Of a stretch of DNA of 64,000 nucleotides, positions 7,310-16,010 are shown piece after piece (positions within the stretch are counted from its first letter, which is position 1; each line of letters starts with the position of its first letter). The position numbers and the translations under genes were made by a program. The stretch comes from Modestobacter sp. VKM Ac-2985 (GTDB lineage Bacteria > Actinomycetota > Actinomycetes > Mycobacteriales > Geodermatophilaceae). Under the pieces are notes generated by a model that was not told the DNA's origin, did not search any database, and worked only from the letters and a program-made list of their open reading frames with translations. The stretch spans positions 1,635,894-1,699,893 of the forward strand of contig NZ_JAPVBI010000001.1 of NCBI RefSeq assembly GCF_026967925.1. Reading direction: 5' to 3'.

Positions 7310-8124
7310 CGGCGTCGGCGCCGTTCCTGGACGGCCAGGACGGCGAGCACCGGCACCGCCAGGACGACGCCCCAGACCGCCGAGCCCGGGAGGTCCAGCC
7401 ACGCGGCGTGGGCCAGGGCGCCGCCCAGCACCATCCAGCCCAGCGTGAGCAGCGGTGCGGCGTCCCCGATCCGCGGCGGGAGGCTGGTGCGCTCCACGAG
7501 CAGGTCCAGCAGGGTCATCAGCACCAGGCCGGCCAGCAGCCAGCCGACCAGATTGGTGAGCGGCACGGTGGGGATGCCCGGCAGCCCCGGCTCCGGGTAC
7601 GTCCAGCGCCAGTAGCCGGCCTGCACGAGCTGCGGGTCGAGCACGACGTCCCAGGCGGCGAAGACGTAGGCCGCCACCGCCACCCGGGCGGCCCGGCGCC
7701 GGCCGGGGCGGATTTGGGAGGTGAGCCGGGCGGCGAGCACCCAGCTCGGCCACGCCATCATCAGCCAGGCCAGCGGCACCAGGAAGGGCACCCCGAGCAG
7801 GGTCGGCCCGAGCAGGTCGCTGTAGCGGTACTCGCCGTACGGGAACCCGGTGCGCAGCCCGAGCGCCTCGAACAGCACCGCGACGACGCCGACCAGGACC
7901 AGCACCGCGGCCCCGGTGCGCACGCCGCGGCTCACCGCGGCGTGGCTGACCGAGACCGCCGAGCCCAGCAGCACGATCGCCCAGCTGACCGTGTCACGGC
8001 CGTCCCCGCTGCTCAGCGGGTAGGCGATCGCGGCGCCGAGCAGCGCAACGGTCAGCGCCAGCGGCAGCCACGGCAGCGGCGCCGGCTCGGTACCCGGGCG
8101 GCGGGTGGTCAGCGTGCCGGTCAC
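7306..8124 (-). CDS. cruF: CruF-like carotenoid 1',2'-hydratase, integral membrane
   Basis: A 272-residue membrane protein with about seven hydrophobic helices and the motifs of the carotenoid biosynthesis (CruF / bisanhydrobacterioruberin hydratase) family: FPYGEYRYSDLLGPTLLGVP, LAWLMMAWPSW and AAWDVVLDPQLVQAGYWRW (the last two read in parts). The enzyme hydrates the terminal psi-end of linear carotenes. The start is a GTG at 8124 that overlaps the stop of the upstream oxidoreductase (GTGA). It lies between a CrtI/CrtO-like dehydrogenase and a CruG-like transferase, so the operon probably makes a hydroxylated, glycosylated carotenoid. Confidence 0.8.
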   Translation of the reverse strand: MTGTLTTRRPGTEPAPLPWLPLALTVALLGAAIAYPLSSGDGRDTVSWAIVLLGSAVSVSHAAVSRGVRTGAAVLVLVGVVAVLFEALGLRTGFPYGEYRYSDLLGPTLLGVPFLVPLAWLMMAWPSWVLAARLTSQIRPGRRRAARVAVAAYVFAAWDVVLDPQLVQAGYWRWTYPEPGLPGIPTVPLTNLVGWLLAGLVLMTLLDLLVERTSLPPRIGDAAPLLTLGWMVLGGALAHAAWLDLPGSAVWGVVLAVPVLAVLAVQERRRRR

Positions 8125-9782
8125 CTCGACGTCCTCCGGGACAGCAGGCGGCCGGCCCGCCCGGTCAGCTCTGCCCGCAGCCGGGCGGCCGGCCGGCGGT
8201 CGGCGAGCACCACCCGGGCCGCGGTGCGCCCGGAGTTGCCGGAGACCCCGCCGCCGGGGTGCGTGGAGGCACCGGTCAGGTACAGCCCACCGAGGCCCGG
8301 TACCCGGTGACCGGACAGCGCCGGGGTGGGCCGGAAGCCGAACATGCTGGCCAGGCTCATCTCCACGTGCATGACGTTGCCACGCAGCAGGGACAGTTCC
8401 TGCTCCAGCTTCAGCGGGGTCTGCACGTACAGCCGCTGTATCGAGTCGGCGAAGCCCGGCGCGTACCGGTCGACCGCGGCGATCAGCTGCTGGGCGGCCC
8501 GGTCGGCGATCTCCTCCCAGTCCGACCCGTCGGCGAGCTCGTAGGGGTACCACTGACCCCAGACGGTGACCACGTGCTGGCCGGCCGGGGCGAGGGTCGG
8601 GTCGCTCGCGGAGAACGACATGGCCAGCGGCACCGGCTCCCGGGGGAGCTCGCCGGCCAGCCAGTCGCCGTGCGCCCGGGCCAGCTGGGCCCGGTCGGTG
8701 CAGAGCAGCTGCAGCCCCTGCAGCGCCTCGTCGCCCGCGCCGGGGTACTGGGGGAGGGCGTCGGTCTGGGCGCGCAGCACCAGGCCGAAGCCGTTGCCCA
8801 GCGGCGGGTCGGCGTCGGCCAGCGCGGGCGGGGCGTCGTCGCCGGCGAGCGCCCGGGTGGCCAGCACGTGGCAGGCGGCGACGACCACCGGTGCGGTGAT
8901 CCGACGTCCGGAGACCGTCTGCACCCCGGTGACCCGCCGGTCGTCGGCCGGCCCGTCGACGAGCAGGCGGGCCGCGCCGTCCCCGAGGGTGACCCGGCCG
9001 CCGTCGCTGGCCAGCCGCGCCGCCAGCGCCTGGGTGAGCCCGCCCGACCCGCCGACCGGGTGACCCGGCGGGACGTCGTGCAGCAGCGCGACCCAGCCGA
9101 CCATCGCGGCGGTGCCGGGCTCGGACATGGGTGGGCCGGACTGGGCGCCGAACCAGGCCAGGGCCGCCTTGAGCCGCTCGCTGGTGAACCACCGGTCGAG
9201 CAGGGCGTCGCCGGAGCCGAGGAAGTCGGTGGCGATCTCCCCGCCCGGGGTGCGGGGCTGGCCGCGCCGGGGGGCACCGACCGGCCACAGGTGCCGGACC
9301 AGCCGGGTCATCGCCGGCCGGTCGCCGAAGGCCTTGACGACGGCGGCGCTGCGCGGGCCCCAGACCTCGACGAACCGGCGGTAGGCCGCGGCGTCGGCGT
9401 CCCCGCAGGCGGCGGCGATGGAGGCGCAGGTGGCGTCGAGGTCGACGGAGAAGACCAGCGGCCGGCCGTCGGGGCCGGGGTCGCCGGGCACCGGTGCCGG
9501 TGCGAAGCCCCAGGGGTCGCAGTCGACGTAGCGCAGGCCGAAACGATCGAGCTCCAGCTCCTCGACCACCCCGCTGTGCCGGATGATCACGTGCGCGCTG
9601 GAGCCGCGGTCGACCCGGACGCCGGGCCAGCGCTCCACCGTGGAGACGGCGCCGCCGAGGACGTCGTCGGACTCCACCACCTCCACGCGCAGCCCTGCCC
9701 GGGCGAGGTGGCAGGCGGCGACCAGGCCGTTGTGCCCGGAACCGATGACGACGACGTCGGCCGTGCTGTCGACGGTGATCAG
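8121..9782 (-). CDS. FAD-dependent phytoene desaturase/CrtO-like oxidoreductase
   Basis: About 553 residues of the NAD(P)/FAD-dependent amine-oxidase superfamily (CrtI/CrtO-like). The dinucleotide-binding motif is at the extreme N-terminus (VVVIGSGHNGLVAACHLARAG). The C-terminal FAD contact LYLTGASTHPGGGVSGNSGR is typical of phytoene-desaturase-like enzymes. No ATG, GTG or TTG lies in frame between the upstream gene and the FAD motif. The best start is CTG at 9782, which overlaps the stop of the acetyltransferase as CTGA, in line with the ATGA/GTGA overlaps of this operon; ATC at 9779 is the other possibility. Probably a carotene desaturase or ketolase; the exact reaction is not resolved. Confidence 0.75.
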   Translation of the reverse strand: MITVDSTADVVVIGSGHNGLVAACHLARAGLRVEVVESDDVLGGAVSTVERWPGVRVDRGSSAHVIIRHSGVVEELELDRFGLRYVDCDPWGFAPAPVPGDPGPDGRPLVFSVDLDATCASIAAACGDADAAAYRRFVEVWGPRSAAVVKAFGDRPAMTRLVRHLWPVGAPRRGQPRTPGGEIATDFLGSGDALLDRWFTSERLKAALAWFGAQSGPPMSEPGTAAMVGWVALLHDVPPGHPVGGSGGLTQALAARLASDGGRVTLGDGAARLLVDGPADDRRVTGVQTVSGRRITAPVVVAACHVLATRALAGDDAPPALADADPPLGNGFGLVLRAQTDALPQYPGAGDEALQGLQLLCTDRAQLARAHGDWLAGELPREPVPLAMSFSASDPTLAPAGQHVVTVWGQWYPYELADGSDWEEIADRAAQQLIAAVDRYAPGFADSIQRLYVQTPLKLEQELSLLRGNVMHVEMSLASMFGFRPTPALSGHRVPGLGGLYLTGASTHPGGGVSGNSGRTAARVVLADRRPAARLRAELTGRAGRLLSRRTSR

Positions 9783-10372
9783 TCCTTTCCGGTGGGGGGA
9801 GCCAGCGGCAGCCGCGCGCCCAGGATCGCGAAGGGGCGGGCGTCGCCGGGGAAGTGGTAGCCGCGGGCCAGGTCGACGAACCCGTCGGCGTGGTACAGCC
9901 GGAAGGCCTTGGTGTCGGTGTCCGGGGTGCTCAGCAGGGCGGCCGGCTGGGGGAGGTCGGCCAGCAGCGCGTGCAGCAGCTGCCGGCCCAGGCCCTGGCT
10001 CTGCCGGTCGGGGTGCACGTGCAGCTCGCACACCTCGAACGCGCCGGGCAGCCACTGCTTCGCCGTCCGCCGGTCCAGGGCGTTGCGGACCTGGTCGTGC
10101 CACCACTGGCCGGGGGCGACGACGTAGCCGTAGCCGAAGCCGACCAGCCGCTCGCCGACCGTGCCGTCGTCCTGCCTGACCTCGGCGAAGGCGCCGACGG
10201 CGCGGAAGCCCTCCCGCTCGGTGTGCTGGACGGCGTAGCCGTAGCGCCCGGCGACGACGGAGTCGCCGTAGCCCATCGCAGCCCCGTAGATCGCCAGTGC
10301 CTCGTGCAGGTGCTCGCGCATCCAGTCGGTGGGCAGCTCGGTGACCCGGGCTGCGGGTGTGGTGCCGGTCAT
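9779..10372 (-). CDS. GNAT-family N-acetyltransferase
   Basis: A 197-residue GNAT protein. The acetyl-CoA pyrophosphate loop is seen as VHPDRQSQGLGRQLLHALL (Q-x-x-G-x-G type), followed by the characteristic alpha4/beta5 stretch LLSTPDTDTKAFRLYHADGF. The N-terminal half (MREHLHEALAIYGAAMGY) is family-specific. The ATG overlaps the stop of the YbaK-like gene (ATGA), and the stop overlaps the proposed CTG start of the carotenoid oxidoreductase. The acceptor is unknown. Its place in a pigment operon may be only translational packing. Confidence 0.75.
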   Translation of the reverse strand: MTGTTPAARVTELPTDWMREHLHEALAIYGAAMGYGDSVVAGRYGYAVQHTEREGFRAVGAFAEVRQDDGTVGERLVGFGYGYVVAPGQWWHDQVRNALDRRTAKQWLPGAFEVCELHVHPDRQSQGLGRQLLHALLADLPQPAALLSTPDTDTKAFRLYHADGFVDLARGYHFPGDARPFAILGARLPLAPPTGKD

Positions 10373-10893
10373 CGGGTGGTCTCCTCGTCGGCGGCGGCCG
10401 GGAGGGGCCCCGGGCCGACCTCCGCGGGGGTGCCGCCGGTGAGCTGCAACAGCTCGTCGTAGCTGGTGGGGAAGACGGTGTGCGGGTGCCCGGCGGCCGC
10501 CCACACCCGCGGGTGCCGGGCGAGCTCCACGTCGACCAGCGTGCCGATCGGCTCCGGGTGCCCGACCGGCGCCACCCCGCCGATCGCCTGGCCGGTGTGC
10601 CGGCGGACGAACTCCGGGGTGGCCCGGGTGATCCGCGGGACGCCGAGCAGGTCGGCGACGAGTGCCTCGTCGACCCGGTGCGCGCCGCTGGTGAGCACCA
10701 GCAGCGGGACGCCGCCGGCGTCGAACACCAGGCTGTTGGCGATCGCCCCGACCTCGACGCCGAGCTGGGCCGCTGCCGCGGCGGCGGTGCGAGCACTGTC
10801 GGGCAGCGCGCACACCTCGCCGGCGACGCCGGAGGCGCGCAGCACCTGCTCGACCTCGGCGACCCGTGGGTGCGGGGTCTCCGCAGCGGTCAT
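10369..10893 (-). CDS. YbaK/aminoacyl-tRNA deacylase-domain protein
   Basis: A 174-residue YbaK/ProX-type editing domain, a fold that hydrolyses mischarged aminoacyl-tRNAs such as Cys-tRNA(Pro) or Ala-tRNA(Pro). Motifs seen are GVEVGAIANSLVF, LVLTSGAHRVD, RATPEFVRRHTGQAIGGVAPVGH (read in parts) and the terminal HTVFPTSYDELLQLTGG. The ATG at 10893 is preceded by GGGAGG at about nine bases. It is the first gene of the minus-strand operon that runs to the flavin reductase. The substrate is unknown; freestanding YbaK proteins differ in specificity. Confidence 0.8.
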   Translation of the reverse strand: MTAAETPHPRVAEVEQVLRASGVAGEVCALPDSARTAAAAAAQLGVEVGAIANSLVFDAGGVPLLVLTSGAHRVDEALVADLLGVPRITRATPEFVRRHTGQAIGGVAPVGHPEPIGTLVDVELARHPRVWAAAGHPHTVFPTSYDELLQLTGGTPAEVGPGPLPAAADEETTR

Positions 10894-11230
10894 GCCCGCG
10901 ATCCTCCCACCGGGTCCGGGACCGCGCGCCACCTGGCACCTGGGCCGGAGCCGACGGTCGGGCGTGACGTCCCCGGAGATGCGCCGACCTCGAGCTCGGG
11001 TCGAGGGTTGCGTGACGACCTGGGTGCAGTCGCTGTAACGACACGGATGTTGACACGCATGTCCGGCTTGACCGCTCCGGCCCACTCCGGTCTACTCATC
11101 GGTGTTCGAACACCTGTTCGAACACCGGCGACCCGTTCGCCGGCCCGGGCCGTCACGTCTCCGACGTGCGCTTCCCCGCCGGGCCGGGGGGCGGGCGGCC
11201 GGTGGGGGGCGACGAGTTGCGGAGTCTGAC
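10894..11230. other. Intergenic region between YbaK operon and SOS mutasome operon
   Basis: This 337-bp divergent spacer carries the leader of the minus-strand operon, a TTGACA at 11050-11055 and a TTGACC at 11068-11073 on the plus strand, and the LexA box at 11106-11121. No open frame here has coding character. Confidence 0.6.
11106..11121. promoter_or_regulatory. SOS (LexA) box of the mutasome operon
   Basis: TCGAAC-ACCT-GTTCGA, an exact match to the actinobacterial LexA consensus TCGAAC-N4-GTTCGA, 110 bp upstream of the DUF6504 gene. It is set in overlapping palindromes (GTGTTCGAACAC and TGTTCGAACA). The DUF6504-HEPN-DnaE2 operon is therefore likely damage-inducible. Confidence 0.9.
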
Positions 11231-11557
11231 ATGAGCCGAGTGCTCGCCGGGGCCGGTGGCCGGGCCGGTGAAGAGGTGCAGGTCGAGCAGGGGCCGTCGG
11301 GGCCGGCCGAGTTCTGGCGAGGGTCGACCCGGTACGTGGTGGGGGAGCTGCTCGACTCGTGGGTGGAGACCGCGCCGTGGTGGCAGGCCGACGCCGCCGG
11401 ACGGGGTGGGGCGTCGGCCGAGCTGGTCGCCACCCGGCAGGTCTGGCGGGTCGAGGCGGTCCGCGCCGGCCGGTCCCGGATGAGCTTCGCCGGGGTCTTC
11501 GACCTGTCCTGGGAGCCGGCGGGCAACCAGTGGCTGCTCGTCCGGGTGCACGACTGA
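11231..11557 (+). CDS. DUF6504 family protein (mutasome operon)
   Basis: A 108-residue small protein with the DUF6504 signature: EFWRGSTRYVVGELLDSWVE near residues 28-47, a tandem Trp (APWWQ), TRQVWRVEAV, and the tail FDLSWEPAGNQWLLVRVHD. The biochemical role is unknown. The family is usually encoded beside translesion polymerase genes in actinobacteria. The ATG follows GGAG, and the stop overlaps the next ATG (TGATG). With an SOS box upstream it is probably damage-induced. Confidence 0.8.
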   Translation: MSRVLAGAGGRAGEEVQVEQGPSGPAEFWRGSTRYVVGELLDSWVETAPWWQADAAGRGGASAELVATRQVWRVEAVRAGRSRMSFAGVFDLSWEPAGNQWLLVRVHD

Positions 11558-12072
11558 TGGGCGCCGCCCGGGCCCTCCCGGCCGCCGCCGACGGGCAGCT
11601 CCCGTTGCTCCCGCCGCTGCCCGCGGCCGCCGCCCAGCTGCTCGGTCAGGCCCATCGCGGGCTGGCCGAGGCCGCCGCCAGCCCCGACGCGGCCTGGCGG
11701 TACGCGACCGCACACCTGGCCGCGCTGCGCGCCGCGGCGGCCGTGCTGGCTGCCCGCACCCAGCCCGAGGCCGGGCGTCGCCGGCCGCGCAGCGCCTGGG
11801 TGCTGATCGGTCAGGTCGCCCCCGAGCTGTCGGAGTGGGCGGCGTTCTTCGCCGCGGGGGCGGCCAAGCGCGCTGCCGCCGAGGCGGGGCTCTCGCACGC
11901 GGTCACCGCGCGGGAGGCCGACGACCTGGTCCGGGACGTCGGCACGTTCCTCGGCGTCGTCGAGACCGCGATCAGCCGCCCGGCACCGCCGGCGCCCGCG
12001 CGCCTGCGCGTGGTCGACCCCGGTGCGCATCGGCGCGGCCCGGATCGTCCCGGTCCCGGCTCCACCTCGTGA
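11557..12072 (+). CDS. SAV_6107-like HEPN domain protein
   Basis: A 171-residue, Ala-rich, mostly helical protein resembling the SAV_6107-type HEPN-domain family found next to dnaE2 in actinobacteria. The conserved part covers roughly residues 20-150: LLGQAHRGLAEAAASPDAAW, RRRPRSAWVLIGQVAPELSE and READDLVRDVGTFLGVVE. No R-x4-6-H nuclease motif of active HEPN RNases is visible, so a structural or adaptor role is more likely than RNase activity. Start and stop overlap both neighbours (TGATG, GTGA). The function is unproven. Confidence 0.7.
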   Translation: MGAARALPAAADGQLPLLPPLPAAAAQLLGQAHRGLAEAAASPDAAWRYATAHLAALRAAAAVLAARTQPEAGRRRPRSAWVLIGQVAPELSEWAAFFAAGAAKRAAAEAGLSHAVTAREADDLVRDVGTFLGVVETAISRPAPPAPARLRVVDPGAHRRGPDRPGPGSTS

Positions 12073-15000
12073 GCGACCCCTTCGTCCACCTGCACGTCGC
12101 GTCGGGGTACTCGATGCGGCACGGCGCCAACCACCCGGCCGACCTGGTCGCCCGGGCAGCCGAGCACGGCATGGGCGCCCTGGCCCTGACCGACCGCGAC
12201 GGTCTCTACGGCGCGGTCAAGTTCGCGCTGGCCTGCCGGTCGGCGGGCATCCGGCCGCTGTTCGGCGTCGACCTCGCGGTCGACCCGGTCGCCGGGGGCG
12301 AGCCGGGTGACCAGGCCCCCGGGCGGATCACTGCTGCGGCCCGGCACCGGGCCGCCCACCCCGTCGGCCGCCGTGCCCCGGCGCGCGGCGGGGCCAGCGT
12401 CGACTCCCGGCTGCCCCGGGCCACCTTCCTGGCCCGCGACGGCGCCGGTTGGCGGTCGCTGTGCCGGCTGACCAGCGCCACCCACCTCGGCGGCACCCGC
12501 GGTGAGCCGGTCAGCTCGCTGACGCTGGCCGGTGCGCACGCGACCGGGCTGCTGGCGGTGCTGGGGCCGGGGTCCTCGGTCGGCCGCGCGCTGGCCGCCG
12601 GCCGGGCCGACCTGGCACGGGCCCGGCTGGACACCTGGCGCGCGGTGTTCGGGCCGGGCCAGCTGGCCCTCGAGGTCGTGCACCACCGCGGCCAGGGCGA
12701 CCGGTCCCGCGCCCAGGCGATGCTGCGGCTGGCCGCCGAGGCCGGGGTGCCGGCGGTGCTGACCAACGCGGTCCGCTACGTCGACGCCCTCGACGCCCCG
12801 ACCGCCGACGTGCTGGACGCCGCCCGCCGGCTGGTGCCGCTGGGCCAGCGGCACGTCGACCGGCGCACCGCCGAGGGGCACCTGAAGTCGGGCAAGGAGA
12901 TGGCGCTGCTCGCCGAGGAGCTGGCCGGGCCGGACCGGGACGCGGCGCTGCAGCTGCTGGAGACCACCGCCCGGGTCGCCGAGCAGTGCGCGGTCGACGT
13001 CCGGGCCGATCTCGGCATCGGCACCGTCCGCTACCCCGAGCTCGACGTGGTCACCACCCCTGCCGAGCGGGGGATGGGCCCCTCGCAGGTGCTGCGGGCC
13101 CGGTGCGAGGCCGGGTTCGGCCGGCGTGGGATGACCCCGTCGGCCGTGGTGCGCGAGCGGCTGGAGGAGGAGCTGGCGGTCATCGACTCCCTCGGCTATC
13201 CCTCCTACTTTCTCACCGTCGCCGACGTGGTGGCCTTGATCAAGGAGCTCCGGGTCCGCGCGGCGGCCCGGGGCTCGGGCGCCGGCAGCCTGGTCACCTA
13301 CCTGCTGGGCATCTCCGACGTCGACCCGATCCGGTACGGCCTGCTGATGGAGCGCTTCCTCTCCCCGTTGCGCCACCAGCTGCCCGACATCGACATCGAC
13401 GTGGAGTCCGCCCGCAGGATGGAGGTCTACGACGCGGTGATCGAGCGCTTCGGCGCCTCCCGGGTCAGCTGCATCTCGATGATGGACACCTACCGGGTGC
13501 GGCACGCGGTCCGCGACGTCGGCGCCGCCCTCGGGCTGCCCCCGGCGGAGGTCGACGCGGTGGCCAAGGCGTTCCCGCACATCCGGGCCAACCAGGTGCA
13601 CGCGGCCCTGCGCGACCTGCCGGAGCTGCGGGCCAGCCGGCTGGGCTCCCGGCGGACGGGTGGCAGTGGCGATCTCGACCTGCTCTTCGACCTGGTCTCC
13701 CGGCTCGACGGCCTGCCCCGGCACATCGCTCTGCACCCGTGCGGGGTGCTGCTCTCCGACGCCACGCTGCTCGACCGCACGCCGGTGGAGAGCAGCTACC
13801 TGGGCTACCCGATGAGCCAGTTCGACAAGGACGACGTCGAGGAGCTGGGGCTGCTCAAGCTGGACCTGCTCGGCATCCGGATGCAGTCGGCGATCGCGCA
13901 CGCCATGGACGAGGTGGCCCGGGTCGACGGTGAGCAGGTCGAGATCGACGCCGTCCCGCGCGACGACCCGACCACCTTCGAGCTGATCCGCAGCACCCGC
14001 ACCCTGGGCATGTTCCAGATCGAGTCACCGGGTCAGCGGGAGCTGGTCGGCAAGTTCGGTCCGCAGACCTTCGAGGACCTCATCGTCGACATCTCGCTGT
14101 TCCGGCCGGGGCCGGTGAAGAGCGACATGGTCACCCCGTTCCTGATGGCCCGGAACGGCTGGCGTGACCCGGTCTACCCGCACCCGGCGCTGGTCCCGGC
14201 GCTGGCGGAGACCGCCGGGGTGGTGGTCTTCCACGAGCAGGTGCTGCAGATCGTGTCGGTGATGACCGGCTGCGACCTGGCCGAGGCCGACGAGGTGCGC
14301 CGCGCGCTGGGGGAGAAGGACGCCCACCCGGAGGTGAAGGCCTGGTTCGCGCCGCAGGCGCTGGCGGAGGGCTTCGACGTCGCGGTGGTCGAACAGGTGT
14401 GGGAGGTGCTGGTCGCCTTCGGCTCCTTCGGCTTCTGCAAGGCCCACGCCGCGGCGTTCGCGCTGCCCACCTACCAGTCGGCCTGGCTGAAGACCCACCA
14501 CACCGCGGCCTTCCTGGCCGGGGTGCTCACCCACGACCCGGGGATGTACCCCAAGCGGCTGATCCTCGACGACGCCCGCAACTTCGGGGTGCAGGTGCTC
14601 GGCCTGGACGTCAACGCCTCGGCCGGCACCTACCGGGTCGAACGGGTCGACGGCAGCACGGACGACGGGCCGGCCGACCAGTCGCGCCCCCGCCCGGCGT
14701 GGATGCCGGCGTCGATGCCCGACCCGGGGCGGTACGGCATCCGGCTGTCGCTGGCCGACGTCAAGGGGATCAACGACGAGGAGGTCGCCCGGATCCGGGC
14801 CGGGCAGCCCTACCGGTCGCTGACCGACTTCTGGAACCGGGCGAAGGTGTCCCGGCCGGTGGTGGAGCGGCTGGTGCTGGCCGGCGGGTTCGACTCCGTC
14901 TACGGGTTCGGGATGCGCGACAGCGAGGGCGGCCGGCCGGCGCGGCGGCGGGAGCAGCTGACCCGCCGCGACCTGTTGCTGCAGATCGGCGAGCTGGACC

Positions 15001-15827
15001 GCTGGAGCCGCAGCGGGGCCCGGGCGAGCAGCACGGGCCAGCTGGGCCTGGACCTGTTCGGCGCCGAGGCCGGGGAGGCCGAGCCCGGGCTGTTCGACCC
15101 GGCGGGCGACGAGGGAGCAACCGGACAACCGGAGTTCGTCGCCTCCGGGCTGCCGGAGTTCACCGACGCGGAACGGGTGCGCGCCGAGCTGGAGGTGCTG
15201 GGGCTGGACGCCAGCCGGCACGTCGTGGAGTTCTACCGGCCGTTCCTGGCCGCCCTCGGTGCGGTGCCGGCCGAGGAGCTGCTGCAGTGCCGCAGCGGGT
15301 CGGAGGTGCTGGTGGCCGGGGTGAAGGTGGCCACCCAGACCCCGCCGATCCGGTCCGGTCGCCGGGTGGTGTTCGTGACCCTGGACGACGGCACCGGCTG
15401 CGCGGACGCGACCTTCTTCGAGGACGTGCAGGGGCCCTACGCCGCCACGGTCTTCCACTCCTGGCTGCTGGTGGTCCGCGGGGTGATGCGGCGCACCGGG
15501 CCGCGCGGGGTGTCGATGCGGGCCACCGGGGCGTGGGAGCTGCCCGCGCTGCACGAGGCCTGGGAGACCGGTGGGCTCGCGGCGGTCGCCGAGCTGATGG
15601 CCGCGCCGGGGGAGTACACCGAGCAGGCGATCGCCGGGGCAGCGGCGTCCCGGGCGTCCCGGCCGGTGGTGGTGCGGCCGGTGCTGGTGCACCCGACCGG
15701 CTTCCGCATGTCGCCCTACGCCGACATCAAGCCGGCCGGGGAGGACGCCGCCACCGCCGCCCGCCGCGCGGCCGCAGCGCCACCGCGCAAGCTCTGGCAC
15801 TCCAGCCCCGGCAGCTCCGGCCACTGA
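12069..15827 (+). CDS. dnaE2: Error-prone DNA polymerase III alpha subunit DnaE2
   Basis: A 1252-residue C-family polymerase. The PHP domain opens at once (FVHLHVASGYSMRHGANHP) with ALTDRDGLYGAVKFAL. The palm aspartates are in PDIDIDVE near residues 440-445, and LGLLKLDLLGIR is the conserved third block. An OB-fold lies near residues 1075-1150 (VLVAGVKVATQTPPIRSGRR, FVTLDDGTG). It is assigned to DnaE2 rather than DnaE1 because a replicative-type dnaE begins at 62926 and this copy sits in a LexA-boxed operon. The GTG overlaps the HEPN stop. Translesion synthesis in this group normally needs ImuB; no imuB lies beside it here. Confidence 0.92.
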   Translation: MSDPFVHLHVASGYSMRHGANHPADLVARAAEHGMGALALTDRDGLYGAVKFALACRSAGIRPLFGVDLAVDPVAGGEPGDQAPGRITAAARHRAAHPVGRRAPARGGASVDSRLPRATFLARDGAGWRSLCRLTSATHLGGTRGEPVSSLTLAGAHATGLLAVLGPGSSVGRALAAGRADLARARLDTWRAVFGPGQLALEVVHHRGQGDRSRAQAMLRLAAEAGVPAVLTNAVRYVDALDAPTADVLDAARRLVPLGQRHVDRRTAEGHLKSGKEMALLAEELAGPDRDAALQLLETTARVAEQCAVDVRADLGIGTVRYPELDVVTTPAERGMGPSQVLRARCEAGFGRRGMTPSAVVRERLEEELAVIDSLGYPSYFLTVADVVALIKELRVRAAARGSGAGSLVTYLLGISDVDPIRYGLLMERFLSPLRHQLPDIDIDVESARRMEVYDAVIERFGASRVSCISMMDTYRVRHAVRDVGAALGLPPAEVDAVAKAFPHIRANQVHAALRDLPELRASRLGSRRTGGSGDLDLLFDLVSRLDGLPRHIALHPCGVLLSDATLLDRTPVESSYLGYPMSQFDKDDVEELGLLKLDLLGIRMQSAIAHAMDEVARVDGEQVEIDAVPRDDPTTFELIRSTRTLGMFQIESPGQRELVGKFGPQTFEDLIVDISLFRPGPVKSDMVTPFLMARNGWRDPVYPHPALVPALAETAGVVVFHEQVLQIVSVMTGCDLAEADEVRRALGEKDAHPEVKAWFAPQALAEGFDVAVVEQVWEVLVAFGSFGFCKAHAAAFALPTYQSAWLKTHHTAAFLAGVLTHDPGMYPKRLILDDARNFGVQVLGLDVNASAGTYRVERVDGSTDDGPADQSRPRPAWMPASMPDPGRYGIRLSLADVKGINDEEVARIRAGQPYRSLTDFWNRAKVSRPVVERLVLAGGFDSVYGFGMRDSEGGRPARRREQLTRRDLLLQIGELDRWSRSGARASSTGQLGLDLFGAEAGEAEPGLFDPAGDEGATGQPEFVASGLPEFTDAERVRAELEVLGLDASRHVVEFYRPFLAALGAVPAEELLQCRSGSEVLVAGVKVATQTPPIRSGRRVVFVTLDDGTGCADATFFEDVQGPYAATVFHSWLLVVRGVMRRTGPRGVSMRATGAWELPALHEAWETGGLAAVAELMAAPGEYTEQAIAGAAASRASRPVVVRPVLVHPTGFRMSPYADIKPAGEDAATAARRAAAAPPRKLWHSSPGSSGH

Positions 15828-15839
15828 GGTGGCTCCTGT

Positions 15840-15886
15840 GACCCGGCACGGCCCAGGACCAGGGACGTCGTGGGCCGTGCCGGGTC
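15840..15886. terminator. Perfect 16-bp hairpin after dnaE2
   Basis: Arms 15840-15855 and 15871-15886 are perfectly complementary, with a 15-base loop, 13 bp past the dnaE2 stop. There is no T-run. It is likely the intrinsic terminator of the mutasome operon. Confidence 0.7.
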
Positions 15887-15997
15887 CAACGGCACCACCG
15901 CGAGCCCCGCGGCGACAGCAGCACGGCTGGGCAGCGGCACGACCACGAGCTGCGCGGCGGCGCCGGTCCGGGCCGGGTGTGCTCGGCGGTCCGCGAT

Positions 15998-16010
15998 TAG
16001 GCTCCGCTGG
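15998..16010 (+). promoter_or_regulatory. Leaderless-type promoter (-10 TAGGCT) for methyltransferase
   Basis: TAGGCT at 15998-16003 fits the actinobacterial TAnnnT -10 element. It is seven bases from the GTG at 16011, so transcription would begin at or beside the start codon. No ribosome-binding site precedes that GTG. Confidence 0.5.
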
